Assembly (NCBI GenBank): GCA_016869285.1
Contig: VGEN01000009.1
Span: forward strand, 1 to 54,240
Source: Alphaproteobacteria bacterium
GTDB taxonomy: Bacteria; Pseudomonadota; Alphaproteobacteria; SHVZ01
DNA length: 54,240 bases
Direction: 5' to 3'
Part shown: positions 1 through 7,784 of the stretch, one piece after another
Layout of the letters: the number at the start of each line of letters is the position of its first letter
Numbering within the stretch: position 1 is the first letter of the stretch
The notes under the pieces: model-generated
Told to the model about the DNA's origin: nothing
What the model saw: only the letters and a program-made list of their open reading frames with translations
Databases searched by the model: none
Made by a program: the position numbers and the translations under genes

Positions 1-279
1 GTCTATTCCGATTGCTGGAAGGGCTACAACGTGCTCGACGTATCCGACTTCAAGCACTTCCGGATCAATCACTCCGAGCTCTTCGCTGATCGGCAGAATC
101 ACATCAACGGCATCGAGAACTTCTGGAACCAGGCCAAGCGCCACATGCGCAAGTTCAACGGTGTCCCGAAGGCCCATTTCGGGCTATTCTTGAAAGAGTG
201 CGAGTGGCGCTTCAACACCAGTGACCCATCCAAGCAACTAACCCAGATCAAACAATGGGTTAAGCGTCATCTCAGGTAG
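1..279 (+). CDS. IS1595 family transposase, C-terminal fragment
   Basis: The open frame enters from the window edge in frame 1 (the first visible residues are VYSDCWKGYN) and ends with TAG at 277-279, leaving 92 visible residues. The segment HINGIENFWNQAKRHMRKFN followed by a phenylalanine-rich stretch ending in ECEWRFN is the characteristic C-terminal block of ISXO2-like DDE transposases. A GTG at 31 could be misread as a start, but similarity continues upstream of it, so this is the tail of a larger protein. Whether the element is intact is unknown because the N-terminus is outside the window. Confidence 0.85.
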   Translation, partial: VYSDCWKGYNVLDVSDFKHFRINHSELFADRQNHINGIENFWNQAKRHMRKFNGVPKAHFGLFLKECEWRFNTSDPSKQLTQIKQWVKRHLR

Positions 280-296
280 TTATCTGGGACAGCCCC
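1..296 (+). mobile_element. 3' end of an IS1595/ISXO2-type insertion sequence (truncated by window edge)
   Basis: The 3' part of a transposase gene runs in from the left edge and stops at 279. It is followed at once by a sequence (279-296, read GGGGCTGTCCCAGATAAC on the minus strand) that has the look of a terminal inverted repeat of this IS family. The other end of the element lies outside the window, so neither the matching repeat nor the target duplication can be checked. The boundary at 296 is inferred. Confidence 0.65.
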
Positions 297-341
297 ATAT
301 TGTGATACACGTCACCGCCAAGGGGTTTGAATAAGGGTGGA

Positions 342-584
342 ATGATGACCATTCGTTCGACCCAGCACGAAGGCGATCTGCAAAGGGGTGATCGTTTCCG
401 GCATGACCGGAATGATCGCGTTACCGAGACCGCGACCGTGGTCGCAACGCGCGTCGATGCCCAGGGCATCCCGCATGTGCGCTTCACCGTCACCTTCGCT
501 CTGCCCTCGGGCCGCGTCTCCGAGACCGAGCGGTCGCTGTCGCTAGAGACCTTCTTCGGTCGATATCGCGCTTTTGTGAACTAG
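342..584 (+). CDS. Small hypothetical protein beside the IS end
   Basis: An 80-residue protein of unknown function. A purine-rich AAGGGTGGA precedes two consecutive ATG codons at 342 and 345; I use 342. The product is rich in Arg, Thr and Val, with no signal peptide or membrane segment. It has a plausible beta-strand pattern (ETATVVATRV, HVRFTVTFAL) and ends near FFGRYRAF. No family is recognised. It lies 46 bp past the IS terminus, and its stop overlaps by 4 bp the end of the converging serine-hydrolase gene. The tight convergent overlap supports a real gene, but there is no independent evidence of expression. Confidence 0.5.
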   Translation: MMTIRSTQHEGDLQRGDRFRHDRNDRVTETATVVATRVDAQGIPHVRFTVTFALPSGRVSETERSLSLETFFGRYRAFVN

Positions 585-1648
585 CGTCTCGTCGCCTCGA
601 AGACCTGACGCGACAGCGCGCTCCATCCCGGGTCGTTGAAGCAACCGGGGTTGTCGGGAAAGCAGAACTCGCCGAAGACGAACAAGCCGATTCCGTCGGC
701 GTTGCGCGCTGCGTAGGCTTGCGTCGAGTTGTAGAGGAGCCCGTTCTTCCGACTGTGCTGGTTCCAGGCGAGAGCCCCTGAGTGCAAGATCTCGTAGGAC
801 CCACCTGTAGGGCGCACAAGAATTCCGAGCGAGTAGAAAACCGGCGCGCGGCTCTCCTTGCCCGCCGGATCGAGCGTCCACTGCGCTACCGTTGCACCGA
901 CCCATTCGGCCGAGAGCGGCATGTGTCGGAGGAAGGCCAGATACTCGCGCCCCGACAGTTGCCAGCCTCCGGCGGCATACCGGAATCCCCAGACCGGATC
1001 GAGCCCGGCGTTGGCAACCCCAGCGGGCGTGAGAACGGTTCGGGCGCAGACCGTGGCGTAGGGCTCTCCGCTGGCTCGCTCGATCGCTTGCCCAAGGAGC
1101 ACATAACCGAAGGTCGAATAGTCGTACCGGCCACGGCTGGCCAGCGACATCACGCTACCGAGCGTGGCAACGGTTGCGGCGCGTATGTCGACATCGGATG
1201 GCGCCACACTGTCGAGCTGGCGCCGCTGCACCGCTCCGAAGGCGCGGTCGGCATCGCGCCCCAAGCCGGCTCGATGGATCATCAACTCCTCGACGGTGAC
1301 CGTGCGCAGCGGTGAGTCGGCGGCGACTTCGGCTGCATTTATCTCTTCGGCGAGGACGGCTTCGAGCTTCGTATCGAGGCGGAGCTTGCCGTCGCGGATC
1401 AGTACAGCGGCGCAACTCGCGGTTATGGCCTTCGACAGGCTGCTGATGAGCACACGATCTCCGGCCCTGCGCGTCCCGGAAGCCTTTTCGAACACGATCC
1501 GGCCTCTATCCTCGACGACCAGGATCGCGGTGTCGATGCGATGTCGACCTCGCCAATCGCTGAAGACACTGTCGAGGGCTGCCTCGTCGGCCCGCGACGA
1601 CGTCGAGGCGAGAAGGCCGATGAGCGCGGCGAGGAGTGCGTGTCGCAT
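581..1648 (-). CDS. Serine hydrolase of the beta-lactamase / penicillin-binding-protein-like family
   Basis: A 355-residue exported protein. Residues 1-20 form a signal peptide (hydrophobic core LLAALIGLLA, cut near SRA-DEA). The catalytic triad motifs of class C beta-lactamase-like enzymes are present in order: S70-L-S-K73 (nucleophile and general base), Y177-S-T in place of the usual Y-x-N, and H289-S-G at the third motif. This pattern fits esterases, D-aminopeptidases and transpeptidase-like proteins (COG1680) as well as lactamases, so substrate cannot be called. It is the second gene of a minus-strand pair, 9 bp after the small secreted protein gene. No good Shine-Dalgarno is visible before its ATG, so it may depend on coupling to the first gene. 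Confidence 0.85.
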   Translation of the reverse strand: MRHALLAALIGLLASTSSRADEAALDSVFSDWRGRHRIDTAILVVEDRGRIVFEKASGTRRAGDRVLISSLSKAITASCAAVLIRDGKLRLDTKLEAVLAEEINAAEVAADSPLRTVTVEELMIHRAGLGRDADRAFGAVQRRQLDSVAPSDVDIRAATVATLGSVMSLASRGRYDYSTFGYVLLGQAIERASGEPYATVCARTVLTPAGVANAGLDPVWGFRYAAGGWQLSGREYLAFLRHMPLSAEWVGATVAQWTLDPAGKESRAPVFYSLGILVRPTGGSYEILHSGALAWNQHSRKNGLLYNSTQAYAARNADGIGLFVFGEFCFPDNPGCFNDPGWSALSRQVFEATRR

Positions 1649-1657
1649 CGGAAGAAC

Positions 1658-1987
1658 CTAGCTGATCGGCGGCCCGCAGCGGTTCCAGACCTGCGCGGCG
1701 CTCGATCCGGGCGGCGTCAGTTGCATGACGTTGTCGTTGATCAGGCGCATGACCACGGTGCCGCCCGCTCCTGCCTCGGCTGCCGGCACGACGTAGCGGA
1801 AGCCGTGGCGGTCGTAGTCGCCCAGCATCTGGGTGCCGCCCGGTGTGCGGATGCGCGGCCCGTTGATGTCGATGCGCTTGCCGTCGATTGTGCACCATTG
1901 GCCGTCGATCGCATCGGCGCGCGCTTCGGCTGCGACAAGCGCGACGAGGACGATGGCGCCGAAAGTCGCGCACAGGCGACGAACCAT
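1658..1987 (-). CDS. Small secreted protein of unknown function
   Basis: A 109-residue protein with a clear N-terminal signal peptide (charged MVRR, hydrophobic FGAIVLVALVAA, cleavage near ARA-DA). The mature part is about 85 residues and has two cysteines (in GQWCTIDG and NRCGPP), likely to form a disulfide in the periplasm. The repeated short strands with Gly/Asp turns look like a small beta-sandwich. A strong GGAGG sits 5 bases before the ATG. It is the first gene of a two-gene minus-strand operon with the serine hydrolase. I do not recognise a named family. Confidence 0.7.
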   Translation of the reverse strand: MVRRLCATFGAIVLVALVAAEARADAIDGQWCTIDGKRIDINGPRIRTPGGTQMLGDYDRHGFRYVVPAAEAGAGGTVVMRLINDNVMQLTPPGSSAAQVWNRCGPPIS

Positions 1988-2126
1988 GACAGCCTCCGAG
2001 CCTGAAGGATCTGTCGATCATAGGAAGGCCGCAGCGCCTGTCGAGCCGGTTCGTGCGGTGACGATTTCGATCCGAGCGGCAACCCGCAAGGCTATCATGC
2101 GACGAATTCTCTGAGGGCAAAGACAG

Positions 2127-3578
2127 GTGCGCCCCACCAATCTCCTGGTCATCATGTCGGACGAGCACAGCCGCCGCGTGCTCGGCTGCTACGGCAACAG
2201 GATCGTCAAGACGCCGAACCTGGATGCGCTTGCCGCCCGCGGCACGCGCTTCACCGACGCCTACTGCAACTCGCCGATCTGCGTGCCCTCGCGCGCCAGC
2301 TTCGCCACCGGGCGCTACGTCCATCAGATCCGCTTCTGGGACAATGCGATCGCTTATGACGGCTCGGTGCCGGCCTGGGGCCACCGGCTGATGGGTGCCG
2401 GATCGCGCGTCACCTCGATCGGCAAGCTGCACTACCGCGACACGCACGATCCCAACGGCTTCGACGAGGAGATCATTCCACTGCACGTCGTCGACGGCAT
2501 CGGCGACCTGCTTGGCCTGATCCGCGAAGACATGCCGGTCCGGACCGCGGCGCTCAAGCTCGCCGAGGAGGCGGGGCCGGGACCGTCCTCCTATCAGCGC
2601 TACGACGACGATATCGCCGACCGCTCCGTCGACTGGCTCAAGAACCGCGCCGGGAGCTATGCGGGCAGGCCCTGGGTTCTGTTCGTCTCTCTCGTGCTGC
2701 CGCACTTCCCGCTCAAGGTCGAGAAGCGCTTCTACGATCTCTACCCCGAGGACTCGGTGCCATGGCCGGCGATGTATGCGCCGGAGGAGCGGCCCCAGCA
2801 TCCCTATTTCGACGCGATGCTGAAATGCTTGAACTACGATCAGGCCTTCACGCCGGAGCGGGTGCGGCGTGCCATCGCCGCCTATTACGGGATGGTGACC
2901 AAGCTCGATGAGAATGTCGGCCGCGTGCTGGCGGCGCTGGCGGAGTCGGGCTTCGGCGGCGATACGCGCGTGATCTACACCTCGGACCACGGCGACAACC
3001 TCGGCACGCATGGGCTCTGGGGCAAATCGACGATGTATGAGGAGTCGGCCGGCGCGCCGCTGATCGTCGCCGGGCCGGACGTGCCGGCGGGCAAGGCGGT
3101 TCGCACGCCGACGACGCTGGTCGACGCCTTTCCCTCGATCATCGAAGGGGCTGGGCTTCCCGTGCACGCTGAAGACCGAGACCTTCCCGGCCATTCTCTG
3201 TGGTCGCTCGCCAACGGGGCCACGCCGGAGCGCACTGTGCTTTGCGAGTATCATGCGGTCGCCGCGATCGCCGCGACCTACATGATCCGCGTCGGCAAGT
3301 ACAAGTACGTCCACTACGTCGGCATGCCGCCGATGCTGTTCGACCTCGAGTCGGACCCGGAGGAACGGTACGACCTCGGGCGCAACCCGGCGCACCGCGA
3401 GACGATCAGGAAATGCGAGGCCGCGCTCCGCAAGGTCGTCGATCCGGAGGCGGCCGACCGCCTTGCGCGCGCGGATCAGAAGGCGCGCATCGAGACGCAT
3501 GGCGGCCGCGAGGCGGTGATCCGCCGCGGCTCCTTCGGCCACTCGCCGATCCCGGGCGAAAAGGCGAGCTTCGGCTGA
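2127..3578 (+). CDS. Sulfatase family hydrolase (choline-sulfatase / arylsulfatase-like)
   Basis: A 483-residue type I sulfatase-fold protein. The signature C52-V-P-S-R56 within NSPICVPSRASFATGRY is the site where cysteine is converted to formylglycine, so a formylglycine-generating enzyme or anaerobic maturase is needed elsewhere in the genome. D12 (in IMSDEHS) and the later TSDHGDN block are the metal-binding residues. There is no signal peptide, so the protein is probably cytoplasmic, as choline-sulfatase is. The substrate is unknown; phosphonate monoester hydrolases share the same signature. The start is GTG, with GAGGG about 9 bases upstream. It is transcribed divergently from the secreted-protein operon. 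Confidence 0.85.
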   Translation: MRPTNLLVIMSDEHSRRVLGCYGNRIVKTPNLDALAARGTRFTDAYCNSPICVPSRASFATGRYVHQIRFWDNAIAYDGSVPAWGHRLMGAGSRVTSIGKLHYRDTHDPNGFDEEIIPLHVVDGIGDLLGLIREDMPVRTAALKLAEEAGPGPSSYQRYDDDIADRSVDWLKNRAGSYAGRPWVLFVSLVLPHFPLKVEKRFYDLYPEDSVPWPAMYAPEERPQHPYFDAMLKCLNYDQAFTPERVRRAIAAYYGMVTKLDENVGRVLAALAESGFGGDTRVIYTSDHGDNLGTHGLWGKSTMYEESAGAPLIVAGPDVPAGKAVRTPTTLVDAFPSIIEGAGLPVHAEDRDLPGHSLWSLANGATPERTVLCEYHAVAAIAATYMIRVGKYKYVHYVGMPPMLFDLESDPEERYDLGRNPAHRETIRKCEAALRKVVDPEAADRLARADQKARIETHGGREAVIRRGSFGHSPIPGEKASFG

Positions 3579-3600
3579 CGAACCGAGAATGGCGAGGGGA

Positions 3601-3675
3601 TGGTGGGCGCGACAGGGATTGAACCTGTGACCCCTGCCGTGTGAAAGCAGTGCTCTCCCGCTGAGCTACGCGCCC
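3601..3675 (-). tRNA. tRNA-Val (anticodon CAC)
   Basis: The minus strand folds into a complete cloverleaf: acceptor stem GGGCGCG/CGCGCCC, D-arm GCTC...GAGC, anticodon stem CTGCT/GGCAG with loop TTCACAC (anticodon CAC, reads GUG), variable loop GGGTC, T-arm ACAGG-TTCAATC-CCTGT, discriminator A and an encoded CCA. The length is 75 nt. Its first 10 nt overlap the 3' end of the upstream phosphatase gene, whose TAG stop is the TAG at tRNA positions 8-10. Confidence 0.97.
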
Positions 3676-4406
3676 GAACCAGGGGTTCCGCCGTCCGTAT
3701 AGGTGCCGGGCGCGCGACCGTCAACATCGATGCGTCGCGCTGCCGCGAGCCGAGCGAGGGCGGCGCCCAGGTCCTCGAAACTGTCGATCGTCGCCGCCGC
3801 AGCGAGCGAGGCAAGCGGCGCCCGCGCATAGCCGTAGGTCACAAGCACGCAGGGAATCCCGGCGGCGCGAGCGGTTGCCGCGTCATGCTCATTGTCGCCG
3901 ACCATGATCGCCTCGTCCGGCCCGACTCCAAGGCGCTCGATCGCCGCGCGCAGAGGCGCCGGATCGGGCTTTCGCGCTGCCAGGGTGTCGCCGCCGATGA
4001 CGGCGTCGAAGAAGCCGTCGAGCCCGAGCACGCGCAGCACCGCATGGGTGACGCGCTCGGCCTTGTTCGTGCAAACCGCCAGCCGCCGGCCCTCGTCCCT
4101 GAGGCGGGTCAGCGTCGCAACCACGCCCGGATAGGGCAGGGTGAGCGCGGCCGGCTCGGCCTCGTAGCAGTCGAGGAATCGGCTGGTCGCGATCCGGCAG
4201 GTGTCGATATCGGCGCTGCCGGTCGCGGCGAAGCCACGCTCCACGAGCTTGGCCACGCCGTCTCCGACGAAACCGCGAACCCGGATCGGATCGACCGCAG
4301 AACGGCCATGTTCGGCGAGTACCTTATTGAGAAGGCGGGCCAGGTCCGGTCCGCTGTCGATCAGCGTCCCGTCCAGGTCGAATACCACCGCTCGCGGCCA
4401 CCCCAT
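3666..4406 (-). CDS. gph: HAD-family phosphatase, phosphoglycolate phosphatase-like
   Basis: A 246-residue HAD hydrolase. Motif I is FDLDGTLIDS at residues 9-18, with the nucleophile and acid/base aspartates in the D-x-D pair. An alpha-helical cap follows (about residues 20-90). Later come motif II/III residues (CTNKAERVT) and motif IV (MVGDNEHDAATAR). This architecture matches Gph, which clears 2-phosphoglycolate from DNA repair or oxygenase side reactions, but related HAD phosphatases look the same. I chose the ATG at 4406 because AGGGGG lies 8 bases upstream; an in-frame TTG two codons earlier is less well placed. The gene ends inside the downstream tRNA-Val. It is divergent from glmU. Confidence 0.82.
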   Translation of the reverse strand: MGWPRAVVFDLDGTLIDSGPDLARLLNKVLAEHGRSAVDPIRVRGFVGDGVAKLVERGFAATGSADIDTCRIATSRFLDCYEAEPAALTLPYPGVVATLTRLRDEGRRLAVCTNKAERVTHAVLRVLGLDGFFDAVIGGDTLAARKPDPAPLRAAIERLGVGPDEAIMVGDNEHDAATARAAGIPCVLVTYGYARAPLASLAAAATIDSFEDLGAALARLAAARRIDVDGRAPGTYTDGGTPGSGA

Positions 4407-4509
4407 GGGCAAGACCCCCTATATTTGGTTACAAAACGTGACTTCGTCCCAAAGGAGGGCCTGTGGCAAAGATGCGTAGGATATCCCCGAAAAGCCATCG
4501 GTCCCCACG

Positions 4510-5871
4510 ATGACTGCCTCCAAGTCGCTCGCCGTCGTCATCCTTGCCGCCGGCAAGGGCACGCGCATGAAGTCGGAACGGCCCAAAGTGCTCCACCGGG
4601 TCGCCGGCCTTCCCATGGTCTCGCATGTGCTGCAAACCGTGAAGGCATTGAAGCCGGACCGCATGGTGGTGGTGATCGGGCCGGACGGCGAGGACGTCGC
4701 CAAGGCGGTGGCGCCGACGCCGACGGCCATCCAGGTCGAGCGCCGCGGAACCGGCGACGCGGTGAAGGCGGCGCGGGCCGCGCTCAAGGGCTTCGCCGGC
4801 GATGTGCTGATCATCTACGGCGACTCGCTGTTCCTGACGCCTGCCACTCTGAGGAAGATGATCCGGCGCCGGCACGCGGGAAAGAGGCCGCCGGCTGTCG
4901 TGGTCATGGGTTTCCGCCCGGACGACCCGGCGCGCTATGGGCGGCTGGTGGTCGATCGCAGCGGCCGCCTCGAGCGCATCGTCGAATGGGCGGAAGCGAA
5001 CGAGGAGGAACGGCGCATCGGTCTCTGCAACTCCGGTGTCATGGTCGTCGACGGCAAGCGGCTGTTTGGCCTGCTCGATCGGATCACCGACGACAACGCC
5101 AAGGGCGAGTTCTACCTGACCGACCTTGTCGAGATCGCGCAGGGGCTCGGGCACGAAGCGGCGGCGACCGAAGCGCCGGTCGATGGTTTCCACGGAATCG
5201 ACAGCCGTGCCGACCTGGCCATGGCCGAGGCCCTGATGCAGTCGCAGCTCCGCGCCCGCGCCATGGCGGAAGGAACGACGCTGATCGCGCCGGAGACCGT
5301 CTTCTTCTCCGCCGACACCAAGCTCGGGCGCGACGTCGTCGTGCATCCGAACGTCATCTTCGGCCCGGATGTCGTCGTCGGCGACGGCACCGAGATCCGC
5401 TCCTTCAGCCATCTCGAGGGTGCGCAGATCGGGGAAGGGGCGATCATCGGCCCCTTCGCGCGTCTTAGGCCCGGAACGCGGGTCGGCGCGGCTGCCCATA
5501 TCGGCAACTTCGTCGAGCTCAAGGCGACCTCGCTCGGCGCCGGTGCTAAGGCCAATCACTTGGCCTATCTTGGCGACGCCGCCGTCGGCGCCAAGGCCAA
5601 CATCGGTGCCGGCACCATCACCTGCAACTACGACGGCATCAGCAAGTACCAGACGGAGATCGGCGCCGGGGCGTTCACGGGATCGAACTCGACCCTGGTC
5701 GCGCCTGTCAGGCTCGGTGCCGGCGCCTACGTTACCGCCGGCAGCGTCATCACCGAGGACGTGGAATCGGATGCGATGGCCTTCGGGCGGTCGCGCCAGG
5801 TAGCGAAATCCGGCCGCGCCAAGGTCTTTCGCGACGCGCGCGCCGCCGAGAAGGCAATCAAGAAAGCATAA
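4510..5871 (+). CDS. glmU: Bifunctional UDP-N-acetylglucosamine pyrophosphorylase / glucosamine-1-phosphate N-acetyltransferase
   Basis: A 453-residue cytoplasmic enzyme making UDP-GlcNAc from glucosamine-1-phosphate, acetyl-CoA and UTP, for peptidoglycan and lipid A. The N-terminal uridylyltransferase domain (about 1-230) begins with the nucleotide loop VVILAAGKGTRM and a conserved ERPKVLH. The C-terminal left-handed beta-helix (about 255-453) shows hexapeptide repeats and the acetyltransferase block around NHLAYLGDA and ITCNYDG. Length is typical. glmS starts 9 bp downstream, giving an aminosugar operon. UDP-GlcNAc is also the donor used by GT41 enzymes such as those encoded at 10.7-14.9 kb. 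Confidence 0.97.
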   Translation: MTASKSLAVVILAAGKGTRMKSERPKVLHRVAGLPMVSHVLQTVKALKPDRMVVVIGPDGEDVAKAVAPTPTAIQVERRGTGDAVKAARAALKGFAGDVLIIYGDSLFLTPATLRKMIRRRHAGKRPPAVVVMGFRPDDPARYGRLVVDRSGRLERIVEWAEANEEERRIGLCNSGVMVVDGKRLFGLLDRITDDNAKGEFYLTDLVEIAQGLGHEAAATEAPVDGFHGIDSRADLAMAEALMQSQLRARAMAEGTTLIAPETVFFSADTKLGRDVVVHPNVIFGPDVVVGDGTEIRSFSHLEGAQIGEGAIIGPFARLRPGTRVGAAAHIGNFVELKATSLGAGAKANHLAYLGDAAVGAKANIGAGTITCNYDGISKYQTEIGAGAFTGSNSTLVAPVRLGAGAYVTAGSVITEDVESDAMAFGRSRQVAKSGRAKVFRDARAAEKAIKKA

Positions 5872-5880
5872 GGCAGCGTC

Positions 5881-7704
5881 ATGTGCGGCATCATCGGCAT
5901 TCTCGGCAAGCGGCCCGTCTCGGGCGCCATCCTCGATGCGCTCAGGCGGCTCGAGTATCGCGGCTACGACTCCGCCGGCATCGCCACCATCAATCGGGGC
6001 GAGATCGACCGTCGTCGCGCCTCGGGCAAGCTGGGCAACCTCGCCGAGCTGCTGAAGACCGATCCGCTGCCCGGCGACGTCGGCATCGGCCATACGCGGT
6101 GGGCGACGCATGGCCCGCCGGTCGAGAAGAACGCGCACCCGCACGCGACCGAACGCGTCGCTGTCGTCCATAACGGCATCATCGAGAACTACGCCGAGCT
6201 GCGCGCGGAGCTGAGCAAGGCCGGGCGCGTCTTCGAGAGCGACACCGACACCGAGTCCATCGCGCACCTGCTCACGCACCTTCTCGACCAGGGCCTCGAT
6301 GCCGAGGTCGCGATGGCCGAGGCGATGAAGCGGTTCGACGGCGCCTTCGCCTTCTGCGCGCTGATCAAGGACCGGCCAGACCTGCTGCTGGTCGCGCGTC
6401 GCGGCTCGGCATTGGCGATCGGGCTCGGCGAGGGCGAGAGCTACATCGGCTCGGATGCCGTCGGCCTGGCGCCGCTTACCCGCCGCATCGTCTATCTCGA
6501 GGAAGGCGACTGGGCGGCGGTGCGGCGCGAAGGCGTCACCATCCGCGACCGCAAGGGCGCGGTCGTCGAGCGGCGCGAGACCCTGACCGAGGTTTCCGGC
6601 GACGTCGTCGGCAAGGGCAACCACCGGCACTACATGGAGAAGGAGATCCATGAGCAGCCGGAGGTGATCGGCGACACGCTCGGCTACTACTACAACCCGG
6701 TGCGCCGGCGCATCGTCCTGCCGCCGCTGCCCTTCGACATCACCAAGGTACCGCGGATCACCATCATCGCCGCCGGCACCTCCTTCTATTCGGGGCTGCT
6801 CGCCAAATACTGGCTCGAACGCATCGGCCGGCTCTCGGTCGAGGTCGATATCGCTTCCGAGTTTCGCTACCGCCAGCCGGAAATGCCGGTCGGCGGCGTC
6901 GCCCTCTTCATCTCGCAGTCCGGCGAGACCCTGGACACGCTGGAGGCGCTTCGCTACGCCAAGTCCCAGGGTCAGACCATCGTCAGCCTGGTCAACGTGC
7001 CCGACAGCTCGATGGCGCGCGAGGCCGATCTCTGCCTTCGCACCTATGCCGGACCCGAGATCGGCGTCGCCTCGACCAAGGCCTTCACCACACAGCTCGC
7101 CGTGCTCGCCTGCCTCACGCTTCACCTGGCGCGCGAGCACGGCAAGCTCAGCAGCGAGCAGATGGCGATATATGCCGACCAGCTGATCCGCCTGCCGGCG
7201 CTGGCGGCGGAGACGCTCGGGCTTGCGGATGCCATGCAGGCGCTTGCCCAGGAGATCGCGCCGGCGCGCGACGTGCTCTATCTCGGCCGCGGCGCCTCAT
7301 ATCCGATCGCCATGGAGGGCGCGCTCAAGCTCAAGGAGATCTCCTACATCCACGCCGAGGGCTATGCCGCCGGCGAGATGAAGCACGGGCCGATCGCGCT
7401 GATCGCCGATGGCGTGCCGGTGATCGTGATCGCGCCGTCGGACGAGCTCTTTGCCAAGACCGTCTCGAACCTGCAGGAGGTGCTGGCCCGCGGCGGCCGC
7501 GCCATCGTGCTGACCGACACCGAGGGTGCGGAGAAGCTGAAGGGCACCAAGGCGCATGTCTTTACCGTGCCCAAGGCCGAGCCGCTGGTGGCGCCGATCC
7601 TGTTTACGCTGCCGATCCAGCTGATGGCCTATTACGTCGCCGTCGCCAAAGGCAACGACGTCGACCAGCCGCGCAACCTCGCCAAATCGGTGACGGTGGA
7701 GTAG
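5881..7704 (+). CDS. glmS: Glutamine--fructose-6-phosphate aminotransferase (isomerizing)
   Basis: A 607-residue enzyme that converts fructose-6-phosphate and glutamine to glucosamine-6-phosphate, the first committed step toward UDP-GlcNAc. MCGIIGILG places the catalytic cysteine at position 2 after Met removal. The N-terminal Ntn glutaminase domain (to about 240) contains HTRWATHG. Two SIS domains follow, with SQSGETLDTLEALR typical of sugar-phosphate binding. The C-terminus NLAKSVTVE is the conserved tail that closes the ammonia channel. It is co-transcribed with glmU. The 9-bp gap leaves no room for a glmS ribozyme. Confidence 0.97.
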   Translation: MCGIIGILGKRPVSGAILDALRRLEYRGYDSAGIATINRGEIDRRRASGKLGNLAELLKTDPLPGDVGIGHTRWATHGPPVEKNAHPHATERVAVVHNGIIENYAELRAELSKAGRVFESDTDTESIAHLLTHLLDQGLDAEVAMAEAMKRFDGAFAFCALIKDRPDLLLVARRGSALAIGLGEGESYIGSDAVGLAPLTRRIVYLEEGDWAAVRREGVTIRDRKGAVVERRETLTEVSGDVVGKGNHRHYMEKEIHEQPEVIGDTLGYYYNPVRRRIVLPPLPFDITKVPRITIIAAGTSFYSGLLAKYWLERIGRLSVEVDIASEFRYRQPEMPVGGVALFISQSGETLDTLEALRYAKSQGQTIVSLVNVPDSSMAREADLCLRTYAGPEIGVASTKAFTTQLAVLACLTLHLAREHGKLSSEQMAIYADQLIRLPALAAETLGLADAMQALAQEIAPARDVLYLGRGASYPIAMEGALKLKEISYIHAEGYAAGEMKHGPIALIADGVPVIVIAPSDELFAKTVSNLQEVLARGGRAIVLTDTEGAEKLKGTKAHVFTVPKAEPLVAPILFTLPIQLMAYYVAVAKGNDVDQPRNLAKSVTVE

Positions 7705-7784
7705 CGATCTCCCCGATGGCGGCGCGGTTGACCGGCCCGCCCTCCGGGCGTCAAATGCGGGCTTCCTCCCATCGGAGTCCTGCA

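Noticed and set aside
1506..3542. A 678-codon minus-strand frame opposite the sulfatase and its neighbours
   Set aside because: It crosses three supported genes and has no recognisable domain; it is explained by codon-position GC bias.
3476..3829. A minus-strand frame reading through the tRNA gene
   Set aside because: Its RSSAGEHCFHTAGVTGSIPV segment is simply the translated tRNA, a well-known annotation artefact.
5872..5880. glmS ribozyme between glmU and glmS
   Set aside because: Only 9 bases separate the genes.
4429..7140. A 903-codon open frame on the minus strand opposite glmU and glmS
   Set aside because: It is a high-GC shadow: both genes on the plus strand are unmistakable and full-length, and the minus-strand translation is low-complexity Arg/Ala/Asp-rich sequence without motifs.
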